A stretch of DNA of 64,000 bases from Shewanella halifaxensis HAW-EB4 (GTDB lineage: Bacteria; Pseudomonadota; Gammaproteobacteria; Enterobacterales; Shewanellaceae): assembly GCF_000019185.1 (NCBI RefSeq), contig NC_010334.1:5057001-5121000 (forward strand), in the 5' to 3' direction. Below, one piece after another: positions 63,631 to 64,000 of this stretch (position 1 is the stretch's first letter; each line of letters begins with the position of its first letter). The translations under genes and the position numbers were made by a program. The notes under the pieces were generated by a model. It had not been told where the DNA came from, did not search any database, and saw only the letters and a program-made list of their open reading frames with translations.

Positions 63631-63652
63631 AAGGGCTACATAGGTAGCCCTT
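63631..63652 (+). other. Intercistronic hairpin between kbl and tdh
   Basis: AAGGGCTAC / GTAGCCCTT is a perfect 9-bp stem with a 4-nt loop and only a short T stretch. It may set the kbl:tdh ratio rather than end transcription. Confidence 0.5.
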
Positions 63653-63703
63653 ATTGAATGACATTTATCGAGCTGCAACAGCAAGCTTGTAATAGGTTAT
63701 AAG

Positions 63704-64000
63704 ATGAAAGCACTGAGCAAATTAAAGCCTGAAGAAGGCATCTGGATGGTCGATGCGCCTAAGCCAGAAGTGGGCCATAACGATCTACTGATTAAAATCC
63801 GCAAGACCGCCATCTGTGGCACCGATGTTCATATCTACAACTGGGATGAATGGTCACAAAACACCATTCCTGTACCTATGGTTGTGGGTCATGAGTATGT
63901 AGGTGAAGTCGTGGGCATGGGCCAAGAAGTTCGTGGTTTCACTATTGGCGACCGCGTCTCTGGTGAAGGCCATATCACTTGTGGTCACTGCCGTAACTGC
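63704..64000 (+). CDS. tdh: L-threonine 3-dehydrogenase (5' part only)
   Basis: The first 99 codons are in the window; the gene runs off the right end. The protein begins MKALSKLKPEEGIWMVDAP and holds the catalytic-zinc Cys in TAICGTDVHIYNWDEW, the proton-relay and metal motif VVGHEYVGEV, and the first structural-zinc cysteines in HITCGHCRNC. It oxidises threonine to 2-amino-3-ketobutyrate with NAD+, feeding Kbl just upstream. Confidence 0.95.
   Translation, partial: MKALSKLKPEEGIWMVDAPKPEVGHNDLLIKIRKTAICGTDVHIYNWDEWSQNTIPVPMVVGHEYVGEVVGMGQEVRGFTIGDRVSGEGHITCGHCRNC

Overview
The window looks like chromosomal DNA of a Shewanella-type marine gammaproteobacterium. This is inferred from gene content and gene order, because no database search was possible. 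The signs are the fabR/desaturase pair, selD-selU, the nudE-cysQ block divergent from yrfG, a complete gspC-N operon followed by hslR-hslO-pckA, a periplasmic KatB-type catalase with an ankyrin partner, and a waa/kdkA/kdtA lipopolysaccharide-core locus next to kbl-tdh. No rRNA, tRNA, CRISPR array, prophage or intact insertion sequence was seen.

Layout. 1-8.0 kb holds membrane-lipid desaturation under FabR, selenophosphate synthesis and tRNA selenation, and a minus-strand set nudE-cysQ-GNAT-LplT-like transporter opposite yrfG. 8.0-19.7 kb is one minus-strand type II secretion operon, gspC to gspN. 19.9-23.1 kb carries the redox/heat chaperones Hsp15 and Hsp33 and PEP carboxykinase. 23.2-29.3 kb is accessory in character: a two-gene membrane protein/XRE regulator unit with an inverted-repeat operator, an M14 peptidase, a hairpin-bounded IS200/IS605-like relic, a methyltransferase preceded by 15 copies of a 7-bp tandem repeat, a DDGSGD-repeat lipoprotein and a signal peptidase I. 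29.3-39.7 kb holds a GIY-YIG protein, an oligopeptidase B-like lipoprotein, an FMN riboswitch with ribB, a NIT-HAMP-PAS-GGDEF-EAL protein, ferritin and moeA-moeB.

39.8-46.6 kb joins oxidative and metal stress genes: the ankyrin protein with periplasmic catalase, a lipoprotein made of five DUF333 repeats, and a five-gene bufferin-type RiPP operon. That operon holds a DUF2282 precursor, a DUF692 MNIO enzyme, a DUF2063 partner, an ECF sigma factor and a likely membrane anti-sigma factor. It is the most interesting system in the window. It belongs to a recently recognised class, and its regulator pair looks less explored.

48.3-61.4 kb is the lipopolysaccharide outer-core/surface-glycan region. 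It contains two GT25, two GT4, two GT2, a pyruvyltransferase-like protein, a CDP-glycerol-transferase-like protein, a MurG-like GT-B protein, GT9 heptosyltransferase, Kdo kinase and Kdo transferase. Its middle (about 50.4-54.7 kb) is strikingly AT-rich and was probably acquired. The window closes with a TetR regulator and the threonine-catabolic kbl-tdh operon, with tdh running off the end.
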